NCBI GenBank assembly: GCA_965153355.1
Contig: OZ231127.1
Location: 8,866,001 to 8,930,000 of the forward strand
Direction: 5' to 3'
Source of the DNA: Flaccisagitta enflata
Taxonomy: Eukaryota; Chaetognatha; Sagittoidea; Aphragmophora
DNA: 64,000 bases
A model generated the notes under the pieces. That model made no database searches. It worked only from the letters and a program-made list of their open reading frames with translations, and had not been told where the DNA came from. Made by a program: the position numbers and the translations under genes. This document shows positions 23,883 to 54,940 of this stretch, piece after piece (position 1 is the stretch's first letter; every line of letters starts with the position of its first letter).

Positions 23883-24098
23883 AAACAAGGCCGGATACAC
23901 GGCTACCCAAGTCGCGTGTGGGTGGGCAGGGGCAGTGATGAAATAGACCAGCCAGGCTGTTGGGCAGGAGCTGTAACCCCAAAACCGCCGGTAAACGCCG
24001 AAAAAGCAAAGTGTTACTGACCGTCCGACCAACGGACGCACGGACCGACCGACCGACTGACAGAGCGGGTTTTAGTGTCGCGTGCACGCGACTAAAAA
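23883..24098 (-). mobile_element. Family H element, - copy
   Basis: AACAAGGCCGGATACACGG, AAGTCGCGTGTGGGTGGG, CAGGGGCAG, ending GTCGCGTGCACGCGACTAAA. Both ends are well preserved. Confidence 0.85.
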
Positions 24099-24397
24099 GA
24101 ATCTTTTCACCATGCACCTTGAGAACAAGCATCGACTTTGAGGGAGCACCACTCTTCAACGTATCAGTCGCATTTGAAAAAGTTTCAGTGATTCTATGAG
24201 TATGAAATGGAACCAGTCTGATTGTTGTAACTTTCTTTGTTTGTTTTCCAGGATGAAACATATCTTATCTAAGTCGTAACCGTTTTCCTCAAAGTGTTCA
24301 AATCCTTAACTTTAGTTTGGGCAACCCTGCAATGGAAGCTGATCCCCGTCTACACATTGTATTGTCGAAACGAGTAACAGGTCACCGTTTCCACTTT

Positions 24398-24624
24398 TTA
24401 GGCGCGTGCTCGCGACTTCATACCCCGCTTTGTCTGTCTGTCTGTCCGTCCGTCCGTCCATCTGTCGTGCTGTCTGTCGGTCCGTCACACTTATACTTTT
24501 TTTATCAACTATATTTCGTTAAGTCATCTTAGGTCATAAAAGGGTATGATGAGTCACTCTAAGTCACTTTAAGTCGTTCTAAATGTAAATCTCGCACGCG
24601 ACTTGTAGGTGCTGGCCTTGTTTC
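24398..24624 (+). mobile_element. Family H element, + copy
   Basis: TTTTTAGGCGCGTGCTCGC left, GTCTGTCTGTCCGTCC core, TAAGTCA-type repeats, CTCGCACGCGACTTGTAGG and GCTGGCCTTGTTT right. Related in its 3' half to the copy at 19314-19532. Confidence 0.8.
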
Positions 24625-24739
24625 CCAAAACTCATCCAAATGAATCTCCCAGCACTCAAAATGAGATGAACGCATTTCTTGTTCATTTTTCATCAGACAT
24701 TGTTTTTTCCTTGTCGTCTAGATTGTGGTTTGAACTCAT

Positions 24740-25919
24740 GCTCGTTTTCCATCGGGTTTGGGCGTGGTGATCAGCTCATGCTCATGCTCATGCTCATGCT
24801 CATGCTCATGCTCATGCTCATGCTCATGCTGGTTTTCCATCAGATTTGGGCGTGGTATACAGCTCATGCTCATGCTCATGCTCATGCTCATGCTCATGCT
24901 CATGCTCATGCTCGTGCTCGTGCTCATACTCATGCTCTTTTTCCATCAGGTTTGGGCGTGGTATACTACTCATACTCATGCTCATACTCATGCTCATGCT
25001 CATGCTCATACTCATGCTCATGCTCATGCTCATGCTCATGCTCATGCACATTTTTCATCAGGTTTGGGCGTGGTCATCAGCTCATGTTCATGCTCATGCT
25101 TATGCTCATGCTCATGCTCATGCTCGTGCTCGTGCTCATGCACATGCTCGTTGTCCACCAGGTTTGGACGTGGTAATCAGCTCATGCTCATGCTCCTGTT
25201 CATGCTCATGCTCGTTTTCCATCAGGTTTGGGCGTGGTCATCAGCTCATGCTCATGCTCATGCTCAAGCTCATGCTCATGCTCATGCTCATGCTCGTTTT
25301 CTATCAGGTTTGGGCGCGGTATACAGCTCATGCTCATGCCCATACTCATACTCATGCTCATGCTCATGCACATGCTTGTTTTCCATCAGGTTTGGGCGTT
25401 GTATACATCTCATGCTCATGCTCATACTCATGCTCATGGAAATGCTCATGCCCATGCACATGCTAATTTTCCACCACGTTTGAGCATGGTCATCAGCTCA
25501 TGCTCATACTCATACTCATGCTCATGCTCGTTTTCCATCAGGTTTGGGCGTGGTAAACAGCTCATCCTCATACTCATGCTCATGATCATGCTCATACTCA
25601 TGCTCATGCTCATTTTCCATCAGGTTTGGGCGTGGTATAGAGCTCATGCTCATGCTTGTACTCATGCTCATGCTCATGCTCATGCTCATGCTCGTTTTCC
25701 ATCTGGTTTGGGCGTGGTATAGAGCTCGTGCTCATGCTCATGTTCATGCTCATGCTCATGCTCATGCTCATACTCGTTTTCCATCAGGTTTGGGCGTGGT
25801 ATACAGCTCATGCTCGTGCTCATACTCATGCTCATACTCATGCTCCTACTCATGCTCATGCTCATGCTCATGCCCATGCTCATGCTCATGCTCGTTTTCC
25901 ATCAGGTTTGGGCGTGGTA
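24740..25919 (+). repeat. Composite minisatellite: (CTCATG)n runs alternating with a conserved spacer
   Basis: Runs of CTCATG (with CTCATA, CTCGTG and CACATG variants) of differing lengths alternate with a conserved block around TCAGGTTTGGGCGTGGT, then TATACAG, AATCAG or CATCAG. About 14 spacer blocks occur in this first segment. All three plus frames are open because the hexamer contains no stop; these are not genes. Confidence 0.97.
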
Positions 25920-26318
25920 CCACGCGTATCAAAAAAAAAAACGCACTTAAAATGGCTCATTTAACCATAAAGATTCAAAGCAACTGATAAAAATCCATTT
26001 TAAAGCCCTTTGAAAGTACTTTCATTTGGCGCCAATCTGGTATTTCCATCTTTTTTGTTTAGAAATGGCATTAGTTTGAGTAAAAATGTTGCCTGTTTCA
26101 ATTTTGCAATCCCTATATAAAATATGCATTTCAGCAAAATAGTGCTTCTCTTTGCAGAGCTCTAACTCCTAAACCGTTTGAGATACAGACCTGGGGTTAG
26201 TCTCGAATGAAAGATTTTTTGAAAATCCTTAAAAATTACTTAACTGAAAATAGTTAAAATTGTTTATTTTATCTGTTTTATTCATAAATAAAGGGGTGCA
26301 TCTTTTTTTTTTTATTCG
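25920..26318. mobile_element. 400-bp insertion that splits the composite minisatellite
   Basis: Non-repetitive AT-rich DNA bounded by CCACGCGTATC plus poly(A) on the left and poly(T) plus ATTCGCGTGG on the right, an inverted A/T-tailed arrangement. The minisatellite resumes at GCGTGGTATACAG. The interior shares the GTTTGAGATACAGACC and TCTCGAATGAAAGAT motifs seen in the palindromic elements elsewhere in the window. Confidence 0.6.
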
Positions 26319-27086
26319 CGTGGTATACAGCTCGTGCGCATGCTCATACTCATGCTCATGAAAATGCTCATGCTCATGCACATGCTCATTTTCCACCAGG
26401 TTTGGGCATGGTGATCAGCTCATGCTCATACTCATCGTTACTCTTACCCATGCTCATGCTCGTTTTCCATCAGGTTTGGGCGTGGTAAACAGCTCATGAT
26501 CATACTCATGCTCATACTCATGCTCATGCTCATACTCATGCTCGTTTTCCATCAGGTTTGGGCGTGGTATAGAGCTCATGCTCATGCTCATGCTCATGCT
26601 CATGCTCATCCTCGTTTTCCATCAGGTTTGGGCGTGGTATACAGCTCATGCTCATGCTCATACTCATGCTCATGCAAATGCTCATGCTCATGCACATGCT
26701 CATTTTCCACCAGGTTTGGGCATAGTGATCAGCTCATGCTCATGCTCATGCTCATGCTCGTTTTCCATCGGGTTTGGGCGTGGTCATCAGCTCATGCTCA
26801 TGCTCATACTCATACTCATGCTCATGCTCATTTTCCATCAGGTTTGGGCGTGGTAAACAGCTCATGCTCATGCTCATACTCATGCTCATGCTCATGCTCA
26901 TGCTCATGCTCATGATCATGCACATGCACATGCTCATGCTCATGCTCATGCTCATGCTCATGCTCATGCTCATACTCCTGCTCATGCTCCTGCTCATGCT
27001 CATACTCCTGCTCATGCTCATTCTCATGCTCATGCTCATGCTAATGCACATGCACGTTTTCCATCAGGTTTGGGCGTGGTAATCAG
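26319..27086 (+). repeat. Composite CTCATG minisatellite, second segment
   Basis: The same hexamer plus spacer architecture, with about 9 more spacer blocks. The last spacer (GTGGTAATCAG) directly abuts a possible exon at 27087. Confidence 0.96.
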
Positions 27087-27242
27087 CACAACGTCTCGTT
27101 CTGGAATTCCTCTGCCAGTTGACCTTTCGTCTACCAAAAGGTCATCCTCCTCCTCCTCCTTCCAACCAACTCACGTCAATGCCGCAATTTTACCGGCTTT
27201 TGTTGGTGTCAGCGGCGGATTCAGTGGCGGCGCCAGTGCACT
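27087..27242 (+). CDS. Possible Gly/Ser-rich exon upstream of gene B
   Basis: After AATCAG| the frame reads TTSRSGIPLPVDLSSTK, a Ser run, THVNAAILPAFVG and VSGGFSGGASA. Ending at the weak donor GCACT|GTGGTC leaves two bases, which fits the one-base entry of the exon at 27622 and would join two Gly/Ser-rich segments smoothly. The donor is poor and the acceptor lacks a pyrimidine tract, being made by the minisatellite spacer, so this is tentative. If it is not spliced, the frame stops at 27282. Confidence 0.33.
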
Positions 27243-27296
27243 GTGGTCTGAAACAATGTCATCTTCAGCCAAAACCTCTTGATTTGAATAGCTCTG

Positions 27297-27352
27297 TTGC
27301 ATTGCATTGCATTGCATTGCATTGCATTGCATTGCATTGCATTACATTGCAA
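27297..27352 (+). repeat. (GCATT)n pentanucleotide
   Basis: About nine GCATT units. Confidence 0.95.
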
Positions 27353-27621
27353 TGGTTTGCAATGCAATTGTCAAATATTGTATTGTCTCTGATAAATTTG
27401 AAAAAAGGTTTATATGTCATTGCTGATTTTAAAAAAACAATATAATCAAATTACATTTAAAAAAACGGACAATTCTTAATGATAGAAACAATATTTCATC
27501 TTGTCTCTGTTGGCGTAATTTTTTTCATCATTTACAAACTAATTGTTCAGTAACTTTCTACACAATCTCAATTCTTTTTTAGTTTTTGTCCATTTATTGA
27601 CTGCTGTTATCTATTGTGCAG

Positions 27622-46542
<18,921 letters not shown>

Positions 46543-46862
46543 CAAACTAGCTCCGACCTAAAGCCCCACCTCAGCCCAAGCCCTCTCCCCCAGGCCTCAG
46601 CCTTTTCCCCAGCCCCACTCTTTCATCAAAACACCATCTACACCATCTACACCATCTATACCATCTATTCCATCTACATCATCTACACCTCTGTCAGACT
46701 GGGCCGTAGAGTAATGTATGGTGCAAGATGGGCTGGTAACAGCAGATATTGTCTTTGTGCATAGTAACAACAAGGTCTGCTTGTTTCTTTGGCCATATCC
46801 CTACAAAATATCACTTCCTTCTAAGCATTTGTACCCGTCCTCCCTACAAATCACCTCAAGCA

Positions 46863-47451
46863 TACAGTAGATGTCGTCTAGACTTGGAAATACGGGGGAA
46901 TTCGTTACAGGAAGACAAATTTACCTAAGAGACTGATATTTGGAATATAGACTAATAAAAGGATGCTTTGTTGCCCATGGGTGTTGGTTGCTATGGAAAC
47001 ACATTTTCATGTATTCACGCTAAAGTATAAATATTTTGAGAAATTTTTTTAGGGAACATTGTTTAAAATACAATTTGCCACAACTTTCCCACAGTATGTT
47101 CTGTAAGAATATTGCTCGTTTAGCCGTTGCTAGGGAGCGTAACTATGTGTGACAGCCCTGTGATGCTCCCTAGCAACCGCCAAACCAGCGATATTTTTAC
47201 AGAACATACTGTGGGAAAGTTGTAGCAAATTTTATTTTAAACAATGTTCCCTCAAAAAATTTCTCAAAAAATTGATACTTTAGCGTAAATACATGGAAAT
47301 GTGTTTCCATGGCAACCATTACCCATGGGCAATAAAGCATCCTTTCATTAGTTTATATTCCAAATTTCACTCTCATAACTTTATTTGTCTTCCTGTAATG
47401 AATTCCCCCGTATTTCCAAGTCTAGACAACATCTACTGTATACTATCATCT
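46863..47451. mobile_element. Near-perfect palindrome (arms about 280 bp) just 3' of gene B stop
   Basis: TACAGTAGATGTCGTCTAG at the left is mirrored by the right end CTAGACAACATCTACTGTA; the inner border GTTGCTAGGGAGC pairs with GCTCCCTAGCAAC. The outermost bases are TA. No transposase frame. AATAAA occurs in it, near 46950 and near 47330. Confidence 0.88.
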
Positions 47452-48046
47452 TTTGCGTATACAACCCACCTCGTTTCTCAAACCTATCTTATACCCCTCA
47501 AATCTAACAGCAAATGAACCCTTCTCCCTGCGATTTCAATCACCCTGATTGAACCAATATACACCCATCCCCCCTGCATATGAAAGACGCAATAACGTTC
47601 ATTATCTTTACAAAAGGAGGCCAGAATTCTCCAATATACAACACCTCTCTCTTCATGTTTTCGCATCTTTCGAACCGAATTCAAAGTGTAAACAGAGTGA
47701 TTGCTACAATTACTTCGAAACATTCTTTTGATTGAAATCCATTTCTTTGTGTTGCCAATTTCGTGGCGTATCCAATTTTTCCCATTATCTCTTTTCCTTT
47801 TGCAACGGTGACAATCTCAAAGAATTTTATAGTAATCGATGTACTTTTCATTTCACTTTAACCGTGTATTTCATGAGATTTGAAAAAAGAAAACGTTCAC
47901 AGAATGTATACAATACTTTGATATCAAATTTTGATAAACAATGTTCAACATTGATTAACAAAAAAACGAATGAATCAATGTGGAACCACATCGATAAATA
48001 CGATTGTCATATTACCGGGTGGGCATAGTATAAACTTCACTATTTA
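47452..48046. other. No gene seen
   Basis: AT-rich with only short frames lacking splice support. Confidence 0.4.
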
Positions 48047-48615
48047 CAGGGTCATACACCTGAGTTGTCGGATTCTGTTAAGCTTTTACTCCCTGATGCC
48101 AAGAGATATGGATTTGAAATCAAAATCAAAATTTCAGCCATTTTGGTCGAGTAGTTTGTCTCTTATATGAATTTAAAGTGACATGAGTATTTTCCCATTT
48201 GACAGATTTTCCATTAAAAATCAGGAATTCTGCTTGCCTTAATTTTTTTTTTTTTTTTTGAATATTCATGCTAAGGAGAGAAAATTGATCTCAAATGAAA
48301 GATCAGCTGACAAACGTTTTTAACAATTTCAAAAATATCACTGATTTAAGCCTTTTTTGGATTGATAATTCAAAGATTATTGTGATGTTAACCTGCACAA
48401 TTCATGAAACTTATTGGAAAATCTGCCTAGTCTTGAAATAAAAGCTTCAAGTTCAAATCCATATTGAAGAAAAACAACTTGACCAAAATGAATGAAATTT
48501 TGACACAAAAAAGTCAATATATACTATCTAAGACTAGATCAATTTCGAATACATAACTTTTAGCATCTGTGAGTAAAAGCTTAATGGAATCCGACAACTT
48601 AGCTGGATGACCCGG
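48047..48615. mobile_element. TA-flanked MITE/palindromic element with ACAGGGTC-type left end
   Basis: CAGGGTCATACACCTGAG with GTTGTCGGATTC is mirrored by GAATCCGACAAC ... GATGACCCGG, flanked by TA. AAGCTTTTACTC occurs in both arms and also in the elements near 53705 and 58990. Confidence 0.75.
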
Positions 48616-49768
48616 TAACGTAACAAATAGATAAACACGAGAACCAAGAAACGTCAACATCGGCACTACGTAACGGGTGGACAAAATAATTTCTTACAGG
48701 AATTGTTTAAACAGTTCCATTACAAATGGACGAAAAGATTTCTCACAAGGGAGTAATTTAGATAGAGAATAATATAGATAGAGCTAATAACGGGTGGACC
48801 AAAAATTCTCTTATAAAAGTAGTCTAAACAGATTTTTGAAGAAATAAACAAAAGTATTTCTCATCTAATAGTTTAAACAGATGTAATGGGTGAACAAAAG
48901 AAACAGTTTAAACAGATACTGTAGTGAATGAACAAAATAATTTTTTATTGGCGGTTATAAAAACAGATTTCGTAACAGGTGGACAAACGAATTTCAAAAC
49001 AGATTGGGATGATTGTTAAAACAGGATTTCTAAATTCATTATGCTCCAAACAAGGATTAAACCCACATGTAAAGCTGCATAAGATCGCGCGCATAATCTT
49101 TACATTTTTGATAATAGAAAAGAAAAAATTGAGATTTGGTTTTAGTTCACAGAACTAATCGCTTTTAATTCTAATGGGCAAGAATCAACCATACGAGATT
49201 TCTGAAAATGAAATACCGGCCTCTACTCAATGTAGCTGTATTCTGTATTAGTAAGTTAATTCATCTTGTGCTAAATGTCAAACTGAGACCAATTTATGCA
49301 TGTGTTAATTGTTACCATCGAGATTACATCAGTGTGATTTTAAAACTTTTTGAAGTCTTTCATTGCTCATCGAAATAGACTGGATCTCTTAAGATTTTTC
49401 CGTTGATATAGAAAGGATTGGTAAGTTGATTCGGGGTTAGGGCTTGTTTCTAGTGACGACAAAAATGCGTTTGTTCCCATTGAACACCTTTACAGCATGA
49501 ACGCATATTCAAGAATTTCAGCTGTCCCATGAAGGATTGAGCAAAGTGAGTGAGCGAGCCCATGAATGGAGTGAGCGAGCCCGTGAATGGAGAGAGCAAG
49601 CAAAGCGAGCATAGCGAAGCAGAGCGCTGCAGAGCGAGTGAGCGGAGTGAGCAGTGTGAGCGAACAAACATAACGAGCGACCAAGTGGCCCACTAGAAAC
49701 GCGATTGTCCCTTACTAGAAATGCGCCCTTAGTTTCATCATGCTTTTTTTCCTATCCAATGTGGCTTT
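48616..49768. other. No gene seen; local GGGTGGACAAA repeats and a GAGCGAG-rich stretch
   Basis: Irregular copies of AACGGGTGGACAAAA at 48600-49000. A GAGCGAG-rich block at 49550-49680 resembles, on the other strand, the block at about 36295-36410. Confidence 0.4.
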
Positions 49769-49912
49769 TTAGGTGCGACAAAGCACCTCTATAACTGGCT
49801 GTGTCCGTCGGTTGGTCGGTTGGTCGGTTGGTCGGCTGTTTGGTTGGTCGGTCGGTAACGCGCTCGTTCGACGATCCACATGTTATATCTTATTAGCCTA
49901 CTCGGCCTTGTT
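49769..49912 (+). mobile_element. Family H element, + copy, diverged
   Basis: CTTTTTAGGTGCGACAAAGC left end, GGTTGGTCGGTTGGTCGG core, TACTCGGCCTTGTTTC right end. Confidence 0.65.
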
Positions 49913-50621
49913 TCTTATTTTTTTTTGAGGAAGGTCTCTGATTTCCTCAACCACATGATGCACGATCGATTTTATTTAATTGGTAATAACCAAAATAATG
50001 GGATGAACCCAGAGTTTGATTTTATTGTCTAAGGGCAGTTTCCACAATAAACTAGACTGGCGGAAATAAGGCGCCTGAATGCGTGAACATTGATGAAAAT
50101 ATTTTGATTTGATAATGATTGCATCTAATAGCTTAAAAGTTAAGCCCCATGCTAAGAATTTGATACTCTTTTAGCTCCTTTTAGAAAAAATATTCTAATA
50201 CTGAAAAAGTGTTGAACTATGTTGATTTTTATCATAATCAGGGTAACATAAGTGTAACAGGGTGTTAACACATTAGGACACTCTCTTCAAAAATCAATAT
50301 CTCCGACTAGAATTGACATTAAAGTTTGAAATTTTGCATGTAACTTTGGTTATGTCTGTACTAAAGGGGGAAAAAAGAAATTGTCAATGATACCTAAAGT
50401 ATTGTCATTTAAAGTATAGCATAATACTATATATCAAAATCAAATAAACCATCATTTTGGACAAATCAAGTGTATAAGTGAACTTTTTCCATGGTAAATG
50501 GCAACTGGTCACCATCAAATCTTGAGTTCTTCTTTAGAAATTGTAATCAAACAAAAATAACCCATAATAATTTTTTTTATGTCTTTTTATAGTGATTTTG
50601 AGTGTGACATCAGTTTGACAT
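49913..50621. other. AT-rich, no gene seen
   Basis: A TAACAGGGTGTTAACAC near 50257 may be one end of a mariner-type MITE; I did not find its partner. Confidence 0.35.
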
Positions 50622-50759
50622 AAACAAGGCCGTATACACGTAAGCATTAGTCGCAGACGGATGGGCAGGTGCAGATAACCTTGAAAAAGAGCTTTGTGAC
50701 CAACGGACCGACAGACCAACCAAAAAGTGGTTTATAGAGTTGCATGACCGCAACTAAAA
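50622..50759 (-). mobile_element. Family H element, - copy, short
   Basis: AACAAGGCCGTATACACG, TTAGTCGCAGACGGATGGGC, ending TTTATAGAGTTGCATGACCG and CAACTAAAAAG. Confidence 0.78.
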
Positions 50760-50929
50760 AGGGGGTGATTTTGACCTATTTTTGCTACATAGCCTATCAA
50801 AATTCTAAGTATGAAAAATGTTAGCTTATCACTGAATCCCAGATAATGTTTTACAACAACTTCCATCATGAAACAAAAAATTTGTTATAATGAAAAATGT
50901 TTTTTTGCCTGTTATATCATAAATTTCAG

Positions 50930-51007
50930 CTGGGCTGGTTTATTGTGGAAATGACCAAAGAGGGTGATCCCAGCGTGAAAAATCAAGCCTTTATAAATCT
51001 CAAAATC

Positions 51008-51017
<10 letters not shown>
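50930..51017 (+). CDS. Gene D? exon abutting a (GA)n array
   Basis: After the good acceptor TTATATCATAAATTTCAG| the frame reads LGWFIVEMTKEGDPSVKNQ and AFINLKITNK, with protein-like composition, up to a (GA)n array. No GT donor stands at the end. The frame runs through (GA)n as Arg-Glu repeats to a stop at 51131-51133; a possible donor is ACCG|GTGCAT at 51096. Either the donor was lost or altered by the repeat, or this is a terminal or decayed exon. I do not recognise the family. Confidence 0.42.

Positions 51018-51085
<68 letters not shown>
51017..51085 (+). repeat. (GA)n
   Basis: About 68 bases of clean (AG)n directly after a coding-like segment. Confidence 0.98.
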
Positions 51086-51089
<4 letters not shown>

Positions 51090-52404
51090 ATTACCGGTGC
51101 ATGGCGCATTTCGCAGATACTTTCCTTAACTGACATTATGAACTATTTTGATTAAAAAATGAAACTTAAATGAATGAATGAAAAAAAATATGAATAGATT
51201 TGGTCACTATACCATTTCAAATCCTTCAATTAGCTCTCAACAATCGCTTCATGTACACCTTCAAATGTTTATCTACCACTATAATTTCTTTCAAAATAAG
51301 GGGATCAATTGGGACAGTAAATGTTCTTTATAGTATTGTGAAAAACATGTCAAGTTTGTTCCTATACTACAACTTAACACAATGGCAAGAAAAGCTTGGC
51401 TTTTTGAGCATTAAAACAGTCGTACAAAATCATTGTAAAAAAGGGTCGTTTTATTTCAGTAATATGTGATAACTGTATTCTGTGTGTATTGACGAGTGGC
51501 TAAATATTGATTATGAATCGATCAATAATTACGACAGGTCTCGTCAAATATTCGGGGGAAAAGTCGCAATTGTATGGGGCAAGTTACAATTGTTTGGGAA
51601 TAGTCACAATTGTTTGGGAATAGTCACAATTGCACAATTGCTTTTGTTTTAATGTCAAAGACAAATTGTTACGGCATTTTTTCCTAAATCGACTTACAGA
51701 TAATAGTGTCTATAACAAAAAAATCATCCATGATCATTTTTTACATTCCTCTTATCAACCTTAAATTGATTTCGAAATCATTTGATTGATTTCAACTGAT
51801 TTCCGTTCCGTTGCAATCAAGGGGGATGGTTTTACACTCATTGCGAGAAAGTTGACAGAAACAAGCCATAACAACAGTATTTTCCCGGAGGATGCCCTTT
51901 TGGAATTTTGTATCCACGTTTTGGTACCAGGAGGACTGTAATGTCGGGTGTAAATATTGAGAGGAGAGTTCAAAGATGATGATGATGGGGAGGGGATGGG
52001 GAGCAGAGTGGTTCATACGTAGGCCGGAGGGCCCAGAAAAGCTGAAATACCCCAAGGGTGGCAAAATTCAACCCGTTTTCAGACATTGCCCCCCCAGATG
52101 AAGGATCAGTCATGATATGCTAAAAGATGTACAAAATTTAGACCTCTTGAGGTGAATCTGACCTTGCCTTAGCTTCCTTCATTTTAGGTTGTTTTTTTTT
52201 TCAATTGGAGGGACAAGGTAAGAATTGTTCCAAGAGTTCTAGAATCTTAGCTATAACCTTTTTTTAACATACTATGACAGATTCTCCATCTGGATAGTGA
52301 TATCTAAAAGTGAGTTAAATTGGCCACCAACAATACCCCCGATGCATCCTGGTTGAATAATTTCTTCTTTAAAAAGACCTTCAAACGAGCCACTGTTCAT
52401 TTTT
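51086..52404. other. No gene seen; AATTGTTTGGGAATAGTCAC repeats
   Basis: Three short tandem copies of GGGAATAGTCACAATTGTTT-like sequence at about 51570-51640. Confidence 0.4.
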
Positions 52405-52531
52405 AGTCGCGGACACGCCTTCCCGTGTCGGCTGGTCTGTCCGACTTATTTTTCAAATTTGGAGCGGTTTTCGCATTGCTGCTCCTGCCTAACCGTCCGC
52501 GACTGGATTGCCGTATATCCAGCCTTGTTCA
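52405..52531 (+). mobile_element. Family H element, + copy
   Basis: TTTTTAGTCGCGGACACGCC, GGTCTGTCCGAC, GCCTAACCGTCCGCGACTGG, GCCGTATATCCAGCCTTGTT. Confidence 0.78.
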
Positions 52532-52670
52532 AATCGATTGGGATTTTTTTACAAGGTCAAATCTAAATTCGAGTATGTTTCACATAGAAATCAGTTATTC
52601 AAATTAGTTTCTTTTATAGCTTTGTTACACAAACCTATCAGCGATTCATTTGAGATCATTTTTTTGACAG

Positions 52671-52753
52671 AAACAAATTTACCAAGGTGTATCCGGGTAT
52701 TTCAGCTGTTCTCGGCACTCAGGCCTGCAAAGTTGCCAAAGCTGAGGCTGATG
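52671..52753 (+). CDS. Gene D? exon
   Basis: Acceptor GATCATTTTTTTGACAG|, donor GGCTGATG|GTAGGA. It completes a split codon, reads NKFTKVYPGISAVLGTQACK and VAKAEAD, and leaves one base. The composition is protein-like and both splice sites are reasonable. It may belong with the exon at 50930, but the phases cannot be tested because that exon's end is unknown. Confidence 0.45.
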
Positions 52754-54340
52754 GTAGGAATCAGGAAATCGGAAGCGAATGTTTTAATGATAACGATGTG
52801 GAGAGTAGATCTGGAGATGAGGGTAACAGGATAAACATGATAAGGGAGAGGGTATTGAGGGGGGGGGGGGAATGCGAACAGAGTGGTCTATGGCGATGAA
52901 GGAAGTAGATAGGGGACATGGATTCATTGAAAATGATAAGGAGGGTTTGACTTTTGAGGATCATCAGGATGAGAAAAGGGGGGGGATTGATGAGCAGAAG
53001 AACGTTCGATGATCGTTGCTGAGGAGGATGGTGGAAGATTGGGAGCAGAGGGTTCACTAAGAAGAATGATGGTACAGTCTTGCTTGAATAAATTGCAACT
53101 GGATCTTTATTTGATCATTAAGCGATACTTAATCGGTCAAACTGTATAAATTAAATGTTTTTTGACAGGTTAGCATCAATATTTAGCTAATTCACTGCCA
53201 TTTTCAACACTTATCAAGATTCTGCACGACATTAAGGTTGCAAAGCTAATGAGGTAATTTGAGTAGAGAGACCACTGACATTGCATGTTAATCTCTACTT
53301 GTTCTTCTAGTTTTGGTCAAACTATGGGCCCAAACCATAAGATATTCATGACCATTTGAAAGCTCTGCAAAAAATCTTCCAAATGCGATGTTGCTGGTCA
53401 TTGTGGCTTCATTTGTTTAGAAATAACAAAGGTTTGAAGAAAAATATCACAAATAAAAAAAATGCTCAATTATGATGAATTTCCCTCCCCATTTTTTAGT
53501 CCTACTCTTTAAACCAGCATTCCATCTAAATGCATCAACAAAATTTGCTCTTCTTGGTCTCAATCTCTTTGTCTTTTGAAAAGCTTCAATTTCATCTATG
53601 ATTTTGCTAGGTTTTTCTGATTTTTGACTGAGTAATAGGCTCGAGAATCCAGTTGCAATTTATCCAAGCATGACTGTAATTGAATGGCAACGGTGGGTTT
53701 TACAGGGTGAACACTCTCAAATGCAAAAAAGTATTAAGCTTTTTCTCCTACATGCAATATCTTCATGAGTGGGAATCATTTTTTTCTTAAAGTACTGTAT
53801 TTGACGTTTTTTGTATAAAAAATTCATTGGTCTGAGTTAAATAGTTTGTTCATAACATTAGTTTGAAGTAAAATGGGTATTTTCAGTTTGAGCTCGATTA
53901 TTCATTAAAATGCTCTGATTATTACACGGCTTAAGCTACGGGTGCCAAATTGGTTTCAAATGAAAAAATGTCAAATAATCTTCCATTTGAGACCAATCTG
54001 GTATCTATAGCTTAAGACCACCATGACGGTCGACCATTTTTTTCTTAAATTTCCTTAAAAAAAATTTAGTGATAGGGTCTTTAGTTGCTCTGTTCAAAAC
54101 AGTATCTGTTTGCCCTCTGTGATAGTGATAAGTATTTTTAAAAAATCGATCTTCGTTTCTACCCTCATGGCCGAAGAGCGGAAAAGATCCTGGATGGCGC
54201 ATAATCGGTTGAAACATTGATTTCTGAAAATTGCAGCCCATGGTCACCCGCACAACATCTCTGACGTAGCCTAACTCCCACATTACTGCCCTTGCCCACC
54301 TACATCACTGCCCCTGCCCACCCAAAAGCAAACCCTTACT
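52754..54340. other. No gene seen; MITE-like relic near 53705
   Basis: TTACAGGGTGAACACTCTC at 53703, then AAAAGTATTAAGCTTTTTC, match in reverse the block at about 58985-59075, so both are members of the ACAGGGT/AAGCTTTT family. GAGACCAATCTGGTATCTA is at about 53990. Confidence 0.5.
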
Positions 54341-54359
54341 GGTCAACGGCCACGAATGG

Positions 54360-54689
<330 letters not shown>

Positions 54690-54940
54690 AAAGCCGCGTT
54701 AGATAAGAGGAGGGAGAAATGACAGGTAGTAGGGGGTTGCGGCAGTAAATTTGCTACACACGCACAAAAAAAAAAGATTTTATTCATACATTGGATAGAC
54801 ACAAATCATTGACATTTGAATATTTATCAATTAACATTCTGATTTGCGACTTTCAATGTTTAGTCGTAAGCCCATTACAATATTCAGCTCAAATCAGTTC
54901 AGTGACTTCAGATGAAGGATAACGAAGTGCGGTTCCAATT

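Noticed and set aside
24740-27086. Long frames in all plus phases and minus phases (MLMLML, AHAHAH, SCSCSC)
   Set aside because: The CTCATG hexamer and the spacer lack stops, so openness is automatic.
24740-27086. CRISPR array
   Set aside because: The variable parts are hexamer runs, not unique spacers, and the context is eukaryotic.
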